Notes under the pieces: model-generated
Databases searched by the model: none
The model's input: the letters and a program-made list of their open reading frames with translations, nothing else
What the model was told of the DNA's origin: nothing
Shown here: one piece after another, positions 32,356-42,349 of the stretch
How positions within the stretch are numbered: position 1 is the stretch's first letter
Layout: each line of letters opens with the position of its first letter
DNA from: Isoetes taiwanensis
Lineage: Eukaryota; Streptophyta; Lycopodiopsida; Isoetales; Isoetaceae
Assembly (NCBI GenBank): GCA_021234155.1
Contig: JAJEKV010000310.1
Coordinates: 293,190-357,189 of the forward strand
Reading direction: 5' to 3'
DNA length: 64,000 nucleotides
Translations under genes and position numbers: made by a program

Positions 32356-34735
32356 TAAGGTTTGCAAGCTATTGCCATATGTGAGATGAAAACAAAGGAT
32401 GTATCATCTCAAAAGAAATTTTGGAGAAAGTTAAACAAAGGTATTGCTTGGGTCCAAAAACCAGCCCAATTTCATGGATTCATGGTGTTTTGAGGCCCAA
32501 GCTAATTGGAATGCCATTCGAGATATCTTTTTTAAAGGTAAGACATACCGAGAAAGAAAGATCTTGTGTTTTCACTTTGAACAATGCTTGCAAAGTCAGA
32601 CCAAGAAGCACTTGAGCCCCGAGAAAAGGCAAGTGTTCTTAAATCAATGTAGGTTATGGAGACTTTGCTCGAGCCAAGAGGAAGCAGAAGCCAATTATCA
32701 AAGCATCCTAGAGTGGCTCTCAGGTATGGCATCAAGTTCTGATGTCATGGCATTGTCTTCATGGTTGGCATGGTGGCATCAAAGAGCCAGTAGGTGGGGG
32801 AACTTTATGAAAGCCCAAAGCAATATAGATATTGCAATGCATATGCCTGATACAAATCTCTCTGAATCCAGACATGGAAGCTAGTTGGCTGCCACTGGCT
32901 ATAGAAGGAACCTCTCTTTATATGATGCTAGTCTATTTGATCTTACAGAGGCTATCTTCATGGAATAAAATAACGGCTAAGGTTAGCCAAATGGCTATTT
33001 TGTAGCAGTTTTGCCAAGAAAAATGGCTAAAGTAAATGGAAAAAATGCCCAAAAAAAATAAAATTTTAGCCCAATTTTTTTGCCGCCCAAGTGAGTTTTT
33101 AAGTTGAATAGCCAAACCCTTACCTCCAGACATATCCATCGGGACATCGATTAGCTAAACCTAAGATAGAGTGGGCTTGGAAAAATGGATAGATTAGCCC
33201 GAAATTCAACACCAATGTATGTACTAACTTTAAGAAATTTCAAATAGGGTTTATATTTTTCTTTTTCTTTTGTTGCCTTTCTTTCTTGTTCCAAGTACAA
33301 AGTTGAAGCATTAGAGGAAAAAGAATAATGTAGTCCCTTTTTTTTTAGGTTTTTGAACATGTTCATGTATGCTTGTGTCTTGATTTATGTATTTACAATA
33401 AATTCAATATCTTTACAAAAATGCTTGGAGTTTTTTGAATTACTATAGTGTGATGGCTAATATTTGCCTTTCCATTTTGTGAAAGTTTAGCCAAAAGCAA
33501 GAAACTGTGATGCAGAAAAATCATTTAGTTTAGCCATGTGTTAGAAACTTCTAGCGCCAATTTGAAGGTAGTTTAGCTAAACCTATTTTGGCTACACTAA
33601 AATATAGGAGTAGTAATTTATTCCATGGCTATCTTGCAAAGTACGGGATACAAATCATATTTGAGTGCAATTACGTAAGGCAGGCCCAGGACTTTCTACA
33701 TTGTTTTCAAGGCTACAAGGTAGACTTAATAGTGGTATTAAGCCTTCTAAGATGTGCTCCGCCGTCAACAAGGAAGTATTCAGACATGGTGTTTTCTTGT
33801 ATAAACGAGGGCAGGAGAAATGATCAAACAATATTGAGAGAAAAACTTAGATGAAACTGCTAGTATTCACGGTGAGCATGGAACACATCGACTAGACAAG
33901 GAAGCAAAGAAACATACCAAGAGTAGCTAAAGATGATCCTGTGGTAAAAATTTGTTTTAACGATGCAGAGATATTCTTGTAAGAGAAAAAAAGTTGCCCA
34001 ATAGAAACCGGGCTATTCAAAGAACTACGACAATAGCAAGATCGGATGCAAGGAGAGTGAGTATCAATGGCAAAATGTGATAAACTTATCAATAAAGTTT
34101 ATCATCTATATAACCCCTTCTTTCTATGGAATCAGGTCATCTCTGGTGGCGGTTGTGAACAAATCTTTTGGTTTTGTGGAGATAACTTGAAATGCACATG
34201 GTGTGCACATCCTAGCATACCCGAGGTGCCTCAGAGACCCATTTTATGGCGAGTTCTTTGTGGCCACGAACCTCAAAGCAAGATGAACTTGAGATTCTTC
34301 AAAATGGTGGCTACAACTTGTAGGGTTTATCTGGGACTAGTGAACCCAGCTCATGCATGTGCAGCGCCGTCTTGCAACGGGGCCACCACCATTGCGGCGA
34401 GATGGTAAAAGAGTTAAGAGAAGGTCAAAACTGAGTAGGCAATGCTTGAAGTGAACCTAGAGAAGAGCAAAGATATGGGTGATGTAAGAATGAGCATGAA
34501 TGTGGTAGAGGCCAAAAAGCATGTTGATTTCCATTTGAAGAGGGAGAAGAACACATACATAGTTAGCATCAAGAACGAGCTTGCTTGCACTTGTCCTAAC
34601 TTCCAAGGCAAAGCATTGAAGAACAACTATACACCTTGCAAACATATATTCTATGTCCTTACTAAGATATTCGGGAGAGATCCAGTGGTTGACTTGACTT
34701 TTGATCCGGCCTATTCTACCTGGTGCTTATTACGG
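32356..34735 (+). pseudogene. MULE/FAR1-like transposase pseudogene, copy B
   Basis: Lacks the N-terminal Cys/His region present in copy A. The MULE block has ANWNAIRDIFFKGKTY and CFHFEQCLQSQTKKHL (about 32500-32620), then ILEWLSGMASSSDVMAL and WWHQRASRWGNFMKAQ (32710-32820). It is interrupted by the 669-bp element at 32959. After that come GYLAKYGIQIIFE (33620-33670), GGGCEQIFWFCGDNLKC (about 34150-34200) and an intact SWIM finger, CTCPNFQGKALKNNYTPCKH (about 34587-34646), in a 124-codon ORF (34442-34816). Here the SWIM is whole where copy A has lost it, so each copy preserves parts the other lost. Confidence 0.75.
32959..33627. mobile_element. hAT-like non-autonomous element, 669 bp
   Basis: The ends are perfect 11-base inverted repeats, CATGGAATAAA...TTTATTCCATG. 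They are flanked by an 8-base direct repeat GCTATCTT (32951-32958 and 33628-33635). The empty site is preserved in copy A, which reads GGGGCTATCTTGCAAAG. An 8-bp target duplication is typical of hAT transposons. The interior is AT-rich, non-coding and has many GGCTA/TAGCC words near both ends, like subterminal transposase sites. Insertion must postdate the segmental duplication. Confidence 0.85.
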
Positions 34736-34828
34736 ACAAACTTCTACAGTACTTGCATTATAATAATTGCTTTTTTTAGTTTACAAATTATCTTCCATAT
34801 TTGGTTGTACTTTTGAGAGCACATGACT

Positions 34829-35140
34829 TGTGCCTCTTCTATGAATCAATATCTCCTGTTTTGTGTCCAATATGAGCAAGTTGTAGTTTATATCTTCGTT
34901 TTGCCTCTTTTATGAATCAATATTTCCCGTTTTTTGTCAAATATGAGCAAGTTGTAGTTTATATCTTTGTTTTGTCTTCTTATTTGTATCGAAATGGTAG
35001 AAAAAGAACAAAACGCCCAAGCAAAAAAGCCCTACGAAACATCGAGGAAGTTGTAGTTTATATCTTCGTTTTGTCTTCTTATTTGTATCGAAATGGTAGA
35101 AAAAGAACAAAACGCCCAAGCAAAAAAGCCATACGAAAAT
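34829..35140. repeat. Local tandem duplications private to copy B
   Basis: CTATGAATCAATATCTCC to TTTATATCTTCGTTTTG occurs twice (34840-34903 and 34912-34975). The block from GTAGTTTATATC to CAAGCAAAAAAGCC also occurs twice (about 34955-35030 and 35050-35128). Copy A has one of each (21300-21425). Confidence 0.8.
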
Positions 35141-35756
35141 TTGCACTCCAATACATCTATGCCTGCCAAACCAAAAGCATCTACTCTCCTTTAAAAACAC
35201 ATTTTTGAATGAGAACTTGGGAGTTGGACTCTTTGAGCTGGACTGAATCTTGACAAGTTTATCCATCTAGAAACATCCTAACCATAACTATCATCTCTTC
35301 CATCTGGTCATGTTCCTAGCAAGACAAGTTATGCTCCGCCAAAGCTGTTAGTCCAAGATAACTATTGAGGTGGTGGATACCTATCAGGCATTGCCATTAG
35401 ATTTACGACAACTTTTCAACAATCCTTAGGACTCTCTTTGTTTACAAATATGTCCTTATCATATATTCTTTCCCCAACAGATGCAACTTTATCGTGGACA
35501 AGCACTTGCATAAATTTGGTGAAATTATTAGTCATACTTTGAAGTAAATGGCTTAGACTTAAACTTAAAGTACCCTTGTGTGACGTTGTCTTGGTACCAC
35601 AATACGATCAAATGTTTAATTTTGATACTTTTTAAGGATTGAGCTAATCCTATTAATGTGTAGAAATAATAGTGTTAAGTTTGAAATACAGCAAGCATAG
35701 TATTGTAAATGTAGACTTTTTCATAACTATGGAGCTGCCAAATCTTGATCATTAGG

Positions 35757-36101
35757 AACACATTTAAATTAAAATCCCCTTAAACCCCTTTTGATTTGGG
35801 TGCATATTCACCACGGGTTCTTCCGAAATCCAGAGGCATTTGCCGGATGGGCATATTTGCCCTTTATTCCCTCGATCCTGGGTGCATAGCGATCCTCGTT
35901 TGTGGGGTATGGATGTACAAGTTTTTGTGTACTGTATATTAGGTTTGTAAAATACTATAAGGTTTGAGAGAATGTACTTAATAGTGTTAATTTTTGTACA
36001 TGTATTGTAAATATATTTTTGGAGCTCTCATTTGCCCACGAACCCGTGTGAATATGCACCCAAATCAAAGGGGTTTAAGGGGATTTTAATTTAAATGTGT
36101 T
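35757..36101. mobile_element. 345-bp element with ~60-base terminal inverted repeats
   Basis: The left end AACACATTTAAATTAAAATC continues through CCCTTAAACCCCTTTTGATT and GGGTGCATATTCACCACGGG; the right end is its reverse complement, ending in AAATGTGTT. The TIRs pair over about 60 bases with only 1-base gaps. The interior has no ORF. A relative is at 27720-28112. No target duplication is obvious, and homology to the relative continues a few bases past the TIR, so the true ends may lie slightly further out. Confidence 0.8.
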
Positions 36102-38394
36102 AAATACAATGGTTTGTGTTAATAATGTTAATGGTAGTTGTGTGTTGATTGTTATATCAAAAAGTTTTGGGCCCTTTGAGCCTAACAACTAAAGCAAACA
36201 TAAATAAACTTTATGGGCCTAAATATAATAACATCAAGACAAACAAATTATTTCCATTGCAAACAACTATTGAGTACATTTTATGTAGTCATTATATTCA
36301 TTATCTGTAATCTCAATATATTGCATGCATTAAGAGCAATGCATGGTGTTTGCCCATTACATGCAACATTAATAGCTTATCATGTGCGCACAACCTAGCT
36401 TATTAGTAGTCTCAATATTGGGAACACAAAATTATGTGTACAGAGGAGCAAATGCAATGCACCATTCACTCCATCATTCTAGAAATACAATATGTAGCAA
36501 AGGAATAAAAAAGTACAACTAGAGATTCTTACTTAAGGTGGGAGCATAATCTCAAAAATGCTCTTTGGAGACTCTCACTTAAGGTGGGAGCATAATGTTA
36601 TCTCAATTTTCTGCATTGCATACAAAGGGCAGCTCAAATATACTAAAAAAATACATCTTGTTATAAAGTGTGTAAAACTTGAACGTAATCATGAATCCGT
36701 AAGTCTTTAGAGGCAACAAATAACTACTTACCCCGAATCTGGGTAGGAAATTTTGAAGTATTGATGTGAGGGGCATCTAAAAACCCGTAAAGAACAATTT
36801 ATAAGAGGAGTGTTTGGTAGAACCTTGGAAGCCCAAAATTCAAATTAGGAGCTACGTGTAGTAACGATTTATATACCACCAACATCGGACATATTATGTT
36901 TGCATTTGCCATGTCAACTTTGGCGGCTTCCATAAGGAATGTTTTGTACACGGGAAAAGAGCGTTCGATATTATGCAAATGCTCTTTTGGAGACTCTCAC
37001 TTAAGGTGGGAGCATAATGTTATCTCAATTTCTGTATTGCATACCAAGGGCAGCTCAAATATACTAAAAATAGGCTGTTATAAAATGTCTAAAGTTTGAA
37101 CAGAATCATGTTTCAATCAAAAGTCTTGAACATGCAACAAAGAACCACTTACCCCGAGCTTGGAATAGGAAATTTTGAAGTATTGGCGGGGCAGTTGTAT
37201 GAGCAGGGGTCCTCGTGATTCGAATCCCCAAATAACCCAAATCTTGATCCAACATATTTAAGGTCTTGTGCATACCTAGCATGCTTTATTCTGCAAAATG
37301 ATGCTCGAATTCCTTGTTTCTTTCATGTATTTCCTTCTCCTCACGCATGTCGCTACCACCTCTTCATTCTCAATCTTCGACCACAGTGCACCCCATTGCC
37401 GGAGCTGAAAAAAGGCAAGAAATGGAAAAATCGTTCGATGATTGGATCGACAAGATCGACTGAAAATCAAACTTAATAATATGTTCATGGATTTGGTGGC
37501 CTTCTACTAAATTCATTGAGTTCCCACATTTGCGCCAAAAGATATGCAATTCCGGGAACGCCTAGTCCATCCTTGCGCAGGATTCCAAATGCCATTAGGT
37601 CTTGCTTATATGGGGGCGTGTATGTCTTTAATGTGGTTGGTGACTGTCATGTCTAATTTTCCCAAATCCATCTCCTTGACATAAACATGAATGTTTCCTT
37701 GGTAAAGTCTAAAACAAGTAGAATCAAGAGAGGAGTCATATGTCTCGTGAATTGAAGAAAAATTAATATCTCACAATTCTTTTCTAAGTCGGCGGTTTTT
37801 GAAATTGTAACACGCATCAATTACCCTAAGACTAATGCAGATCAACTAAATGTCATGTGACTTGATGTTTACCGAATTGCACTGTTAAACTTCTTCCTTG
37901 TGGCCTGAAGCCACCAAGAAACGATAGATTGTGGAGTAAGACTAACATGCCCCATCACGGCAATCCCGGCTTGACTATTGCTTTTGCAACATTTTAACGT
38001 AGATGTTCCCCCACCTTCAAGCTTCCACGGCATCCATGCCGCCCTCCTTTAGCATCCGTGTTGCGCTTTTGAATAGCCTGCCCTAGATACATCGGGGGAC
38101 GCGGATGCCAATTAGAAAAAAAAAGAACACAATCTAAGATTTGAGAGGCAAAAGCACATAAGAAAACTTTGTTAACCGATAAAAACATGTGTTCTCTATG
38201 TTGCAGTCTTTCTGTGCGACTAGGGCCAAAATAGAATGATAGCAACGAAAACCCTAGTCTTATGGTCCTCGATTCTTGCATGTAAAAAAAACAATAGTTT
38301 CTCAGGAATATAGAAGTAGAGAACCCTAAAATATCAAAATATTGCATGTTTAAGGGGTTAACCATTGAAAAATATGATGAAAATTTATTAGAGC
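36102..38394. other. Extra sequence of copy B, with a tandem duplication
   Basis: No gene recognised. 36545-36770 and 36975-37195 are near-copies, each with TGGAGACTCTCACTTAAGG, GTGGGAGCATAATGTTATCT, GGGCAGCTCAAATATACTAA, then ACTTACCCCGA and AGGAAATTTTGAAGTATTG. The repeat period is about 430. Otherwise it is AT-rich spacer. Confidence 0.55.
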
Positions 38395-38512
38395 GTATGC
38401 GCACTCTAGATATACGCATTAGTATGTCCCATGAAATACGACAAACAATCATATGAAAACCATAGGGAAAAAGGTATAAAAATACAAGGGAAACCCCCTG
38501 TTATTTTGCTAC
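38395..38512. repeat. Dispersed repeat shared with 7326-7445
   Basis: Second copy of the GCGCACTCTAGA...TTATTTTGCTACATATT unit. It ends exactly where copy B homology to copy A resumes (ATTCATGACAATGGCATC). Confidence 0.6.
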
Positions 38513-38513
38513 A

Positions 38514-39175
38514 TATTCATGACAATGGCATCTTCAATATCATAACCATTGTAACTCATCGCATCAACAGTTGCATTCTGTCATGCACCAAGTTTATCAA
38601 CTCAACCTGCAATACCAAAGAATTAGACATAATCAGACACAATCTAAAGGTAGATTCCTATCCCATATAGGTGCCACGTATACCAATCAGGTAGTTCAAG
38701 GAAAGTGGATCCACGTGCATCAAGCTGGGAAGCCTTAGAATCATTTGTAACATCCTCATTGTTATAGGTGTACCATCTTTCTCAAATTTCCATTCTGACA
38801 CAGTCTTTCTAGCTTCCAGATCTAGCCTTCTGACTCCAGTAGCCCTTCTGTCCTACTTTGTTAATGGGATGGCTTTAGACTCCAACTTGGCTCTAATGTC
38901 TTGAAGGAAGTCCCACTCAAAAAGTTGAAGTATGGCAATTTAAGAGCGAAGTCACTGAATAACTATGTGGCGAAGAACATTCACCGTACATGTGGAATTG
39001 AACAAAGTATAAACATAACAAATCCTAATGAGTAAAGCAAGGTAATGTGGAGCTGTTTGATACAAAAAGAAATATTGTGATAACATGAATAACTTACCAT
39101 TTTAAATTAGCTGATAATTGGCAATTGGAGTTGGATACTTGACCATCAGAGTCTCAGACCATCAGAACCTCTGCT
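38514..39175 (-). pseudogene. Unidentified pseudogene, copy B
   Basis: Equivalent of 23120-24223, shorter by 437 bases. It shares the in-frame TAG before [18 protein letters not shown] and has [15 protein letters not shown] intact around 38760-38800. Dead in both copies. Confidence 0.4.
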
Positions 39176-39279
39176 AAAAATGCCATTTCTAATGAAATAT
39201 TTTTCAATGGTTTAATTATTTCATATGTTATTTTTTGTGGTTCAAATGTTGTACCCCTGGTATCCACCCACCATGCCAC

Positions 39280-39410
39280 CTAGTTGGCTCAAACATGCCA
39301 AGCCCACTCTAGCATGCCACATGGGCTCAAACATGCCGCGTGGGCTCCAACATGCCAAGGTGGCTCAAGCGTGCCCGTGGGCTCCAACATGCCAAGGTGG
39401 CTCGGCCTTG
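39280..39410. repeat. AACATGCCAAGGTGGCTC minisatellite
   Basis: About six degenerate units of 20-24 bases, GGGCTC(C/A)AACATGCC(A/G)(A/C)G(G/T)TG, running directly into the (CT)n tract. The adjacent short ORFs are products of these repeats. Confidence 0.75.
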
Positions 39411-39413
39411 TCA

Positions 39414-39418
<5 letters not shown>

Positions 39419-39505
<87 letters not shown>
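39419..39505. repeat. (CT)n microsatellite, 87 bases
   Basis: An uninterrupted CT dinucleotide run, followed by GTTTCGTTTGATGCAGG. It lies immediately before a SINE-like unit. Confidence 0.95.
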
Positions 39506-39508
<3 letters not shown>

Positions 39509-39519
39509 TCGTTTGATGC

Positions 39520-39700
39520 AGGTGTTTGATCTAGTGGTAACACACTAGTTCCTTAGCAAATGTGGTCTCAAGTTAGAGATCCCTTGGAAATAGCACTTTG
39601 CCTGATGGGGGTCAAATCCCAGGAGGCCTTAATATGGGTGTGGTTGGGGCGGGGCCCAAACCAAGCAATGTATTAGTGTGGTGTGTGGTCACGTCTAAAG
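39520..39700 (+). mobile_element. tRNA-derived SINE-like sequence
   Basis: GATCTAGTGGTAACACAC (39529-39546) resembles a pol III A box with the usual tRNA D-arm wording. GGGGGTCAAATCCCAGG (about 39606-39622) matches a B box. The spacing of about 70 bases is somewhat long for a tRNA head but acceptable in SINEs. A G-rich segment (GGTGTGGTTGGGGCGGGGC) follows, as in some plant SINE bodies. No poly-A tail or target duplication was identified. Confidence 0.5.
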
Positions 39701-39734
39701 TTGGATCTTTTTTGAGTGGCGTGGCGTTAAAACT

Positions 39735-39868
39735 ACTCTCTCTCTTTGCGGCCGCATGCATGAAAATTTTTTATCTCGCCCGTATACGACGAGAGATAAT
39801 TTTCTACAGTATGTGGTGAGAGAGCACGAGATAATAATCTCGCTCGTTAACAAGGCCCGTTAGGCCAA
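39735..39868. repeat. CT-linked fold-back module 1
   Basis: CTCTCTCTTTGCGGCCGCATGCA, then hairpin a (TTATCTCG...CGAGAGATAA), hairpin b (GAGATAATAATCTC) and a terminal CCCGTTAGG. The same order occurs in modules 2 (41143-41290) and 3 (44600-44739). Confidence 0.7.
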
Positions 39869-39959
39869 ACAAAAAAAGATATGCCGGATTTATTTTTTTC
39901 CATGCCGGAAAACTTTTTGGTTCTCCCCCTCTGTTTCTTCGTGAGTAGGCGAGCCGACT

Positions 39960-40262
39960 ATGGCGGCCACTACTTCAGGAATTAATATCCAGCCACTTCT
40001 TCAGGAATTATTGGGTGCAGATCCGGGCATGCAGATGCAGATAAGGCAGCTATGGTTGCGCTTCTCCAGAAATCCGGGCATGCAGATGCAGGTAAGGCAG
40101 CTATGGCTGCGCTTCTCCAGAAATCGTTGGGTGCAAGTTTGAATCCAGAAAATGCTGCTTCCTTTGTTTCTACAAGTTTGAATCCAGAAAATGCTGCTTC
40201 CTTTGTTCCTTTGCTTTTAAGATTTGTGGGTTATTCAGATATTTGTGTTTACAGATGCGGAT
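39960..40262 (+). other. ORF with two in-frame tandem duplications
   Basis: A frame entering before 40020 reads through to 40262. A 51-base unit is duplicated (40021-40071 and 40072-40122; peptide GHADAGKAAMAALLQKS). A 39-base unit is then duplicated (40136-40174 and 40175-40213; peptide SLNPENAASFVST/P). Both unit lengths are multiples of three. No domain is recognised and no complete gene can be built around it; it may be an exon or a pseudogene piece. Confidence 0.35.
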
Positions 40263-40974
40263 AAGGAAATCACTTGGATGCCAGGATTTCCCCTGTTCAA
40301 AATCTCGGATTTTCCAGCGGATTTTCAAAGAACGAGATGGGCCAACCATTTTTTCTGCCGCTCAAAGAGTTTCACAGGCTAAAAGGCAGATTGGCTTATA
40401 TTTAATTCCTTTGAAGAGATTTTCATTCACACATATCCTCTGTGTACAATTGGCATGAGAGATCCTCCTAAGCATCACGATTGGCATTAGGTTCTACTGA
40501 TTTGCAACAGAATCTAACAGGGCACATGCAAAAAATCGATTGAACAAGACAGAAAAATAACTGAGTTTGATTTGGGGTTTTGTCTTTTCGTTTCTGATTT
40601 GCACAGTTCTTCTGAAATTTGACATTTTTTGTAACAGAGCATCCAAACCACATACTTTGGTCATTTTTGCACATCATTATTACAAGGCTCTGCTCATTTC
40701 GGCTTTATCCAAACCATCCTTGCAATACTCTGCTCATTGCCGCCCATGACAATCGCCCAAAAATTGTGCAAGGAAACAGGGCCAACGCTCTGCAACAGGA
40801 ATACTTTGCAACAGCAATACTCTGCAACAAGAAGAATAGACCGCCCGATAGGAAGAATAGACCGCCCAATAAGAAGAAACGAAAGTTCTGTCTGAGGGAT
40901 TTCTGGACGAATGTTTAAGGCGCCATAGCTAACATTCACCGAGAATAATTTACGGGGACAAAAAAAAACTTTTG
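40263..40974. other. Spacer with short tandem words
   Basis: Includes two GCTCTGCTCATT(T/G)C units (about 40688 and 40728), three CTTTGCAACA/CTCTGCAACA units (about 40780-40830) and two GGAAGAATAGACCGCCC(G/A)ATA units (40835-40875). No gene is supported. Confidence 0.4.
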
Positions 40975-41290
40975 GAAGGCACCCCCTTTAACTGCCGAAA
41001 AATCAATGAGAATGCCCCTAACAGCAGTTAGGGGCAAATTGTCTCTCAAGGGGAGAGCCAAATTTTTGACTCTCCCCCTATCTCTCATCGTCTCCCATCT
41101 CTCCCCATCTCTCATTTTGTCTCTCGACCCACATGTGGCCAACGCATCTCTCTCTCTCTCTCTTAGGTTTCCCACATGCAGCCAAAATTTTATCTCTCGC
41201 GCTATACGGCGAGAGATAAAACTCATACGTATTTTGGGGAGAGAGACATAAGAGATAATTATCTCGAGCCTTAACCCCCTTTGGTTAGGA
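40975..41290. repeat. CT-linked fold-back module 2
   Basis: Starts with CACCCCCTTTAACTGCC and AACAGCAGTTAGGGGC, has pyrimidine-rich CTCTC sequence to 41165, then CCACATGCAGCC, hairpin a (TTTTATCTCTCG...CGAGAGATAAAA, 41188-41221), hairpin b (GAGATAATTATCTC, 41252-41265) and TTAACCCCC...GGTTAGG. The longest version of the module. Confidence 0.7.
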
Positions 41291-42330
41291 TTTTTTTTTG
41301 GCGGACGTGGGTGGGCAGGCATGGGCAGGCTATGGCTACTCCGGGCAGGCAATCCAAAATTATTTTTGAACGCGGCAATCCAAAATGGGGCAAAGCTTCT
41401 TATTACGGTGGTCCCGGATATGCAGAAGTAAATAATAGGTTTGGAGCTTTTGCATGCTATAGTTTTTGTGAGTTTCGAGGAAGTTCTCTGTTCTTGGACC
41501 CTATTAAATTTTCCAGTGTTTTGAAACATTATAAACTTGTTTAATCCGGAGTGGGTTTCCTTAAGATCAAAGACTCCAACAAGGGATTTTGAAGGATTAA
41601 ATCCATTCGAAAAAAAAGGTATCTAAGAAGCATTAGGCGATTTTTGTTTGTGGAGCTTGTTTCTCTGTAGATTCCGCTTTTGTTCTATAGTGGGTAGCTT
41701 CATAGCCTTAAGGCCACCTTTTATTTTCGCAACTCCATAGCCTTCAACCCCATTCGGGACATATCCGTAGTAGATAATTTTTGCTTCCATAGATCAATTG
41801 ATTTCTGGAGCTTCCATAGATCAAAAGCAGGAATCACTACCAGGGCATTAACCTATGTGCATTTCTTTTCGATTACCCCCCGTCTGGCGTCGGCATTATC
41901 CCCCTGCGCGGCTCGTTGGCCGCTTTCCCCTCTGCTCGCTCTGTCAGAAACTCTTCGATTGATTAGTGCATATCCGAAGCTTTGTTCGGCCCTATTCGTA
42001 GAGCACTAAACCCAAACTAGAAGGAAACATTAGACTGAATACTTCAAAATTTTCAATGTAGAAGGAAAAAATCAAGCTTAAAAATGCGATCCGTCTGACT
42101 AGAAGCAAAAATCCGTCCGTAATAGTAGACGATGCAAGATAAACCAAATCCCTCGAACTCTACCCGCCGATGCTTGCCCTGCCCGCATGCAGGAAGAAGG
42201 GGAAAAATGATAACAGGGAAGCACGATGGGAAACCCCCTAAATGCCAGTTAAGGTAAAAAACCTCTCTCGTGCACTAAAAGGTGAGAGTGGGTTTTAAAA
42301 CCCTCTCTCTCTCTCTCTCAAGGTGGTAAG
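41291..42330. other. Spacer, includes a partial fold-back module
   Basis: No gene recognised. 42228-42320 has ACCCCCTAAATGCCAGTTAAGG, CTCTCTCGTGC and (CT)n, a relative of the left part of module 2 lying immediately before the LINE remnant. Confidence 0.4.
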
Positions 42331-42349
42331 AAGAGAAGATACATCAGCC

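Larger units (their letters stand above)
29113..39175. repeat. Segmental duplication, copy B
   Basis: Same order and orientation as copy A (15027-24223), about 14 kb away. Differences from A: a captured aspartic-protease 5' fragment replaces part of the gypsy-MULE spacer (31.68-31.92 kb). About 1.8 kb of the MULE N-terminal region is missing. There is a 669-bp transposon insertion with 8-bp target duplication at 32959, extra local tandem copies at 34.83-35.14 kb, and about 2.76 kb of extra sequence at 35757-38513. Confidence 0.85.

Noticed and set aside
39225-39548. Ser-Leu or Arg-Glu repeat proteins
   Set aside because: Translations of the (CT)n tract and adjoining minisatellite in several frames on both strands.
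40936-41529. 197-codon minus-strand ORF
   Set aside because: It runs across the fold-back module and CT-rich sequence; Arg/Glu-rich composition follows from the repeats and there is no domain.
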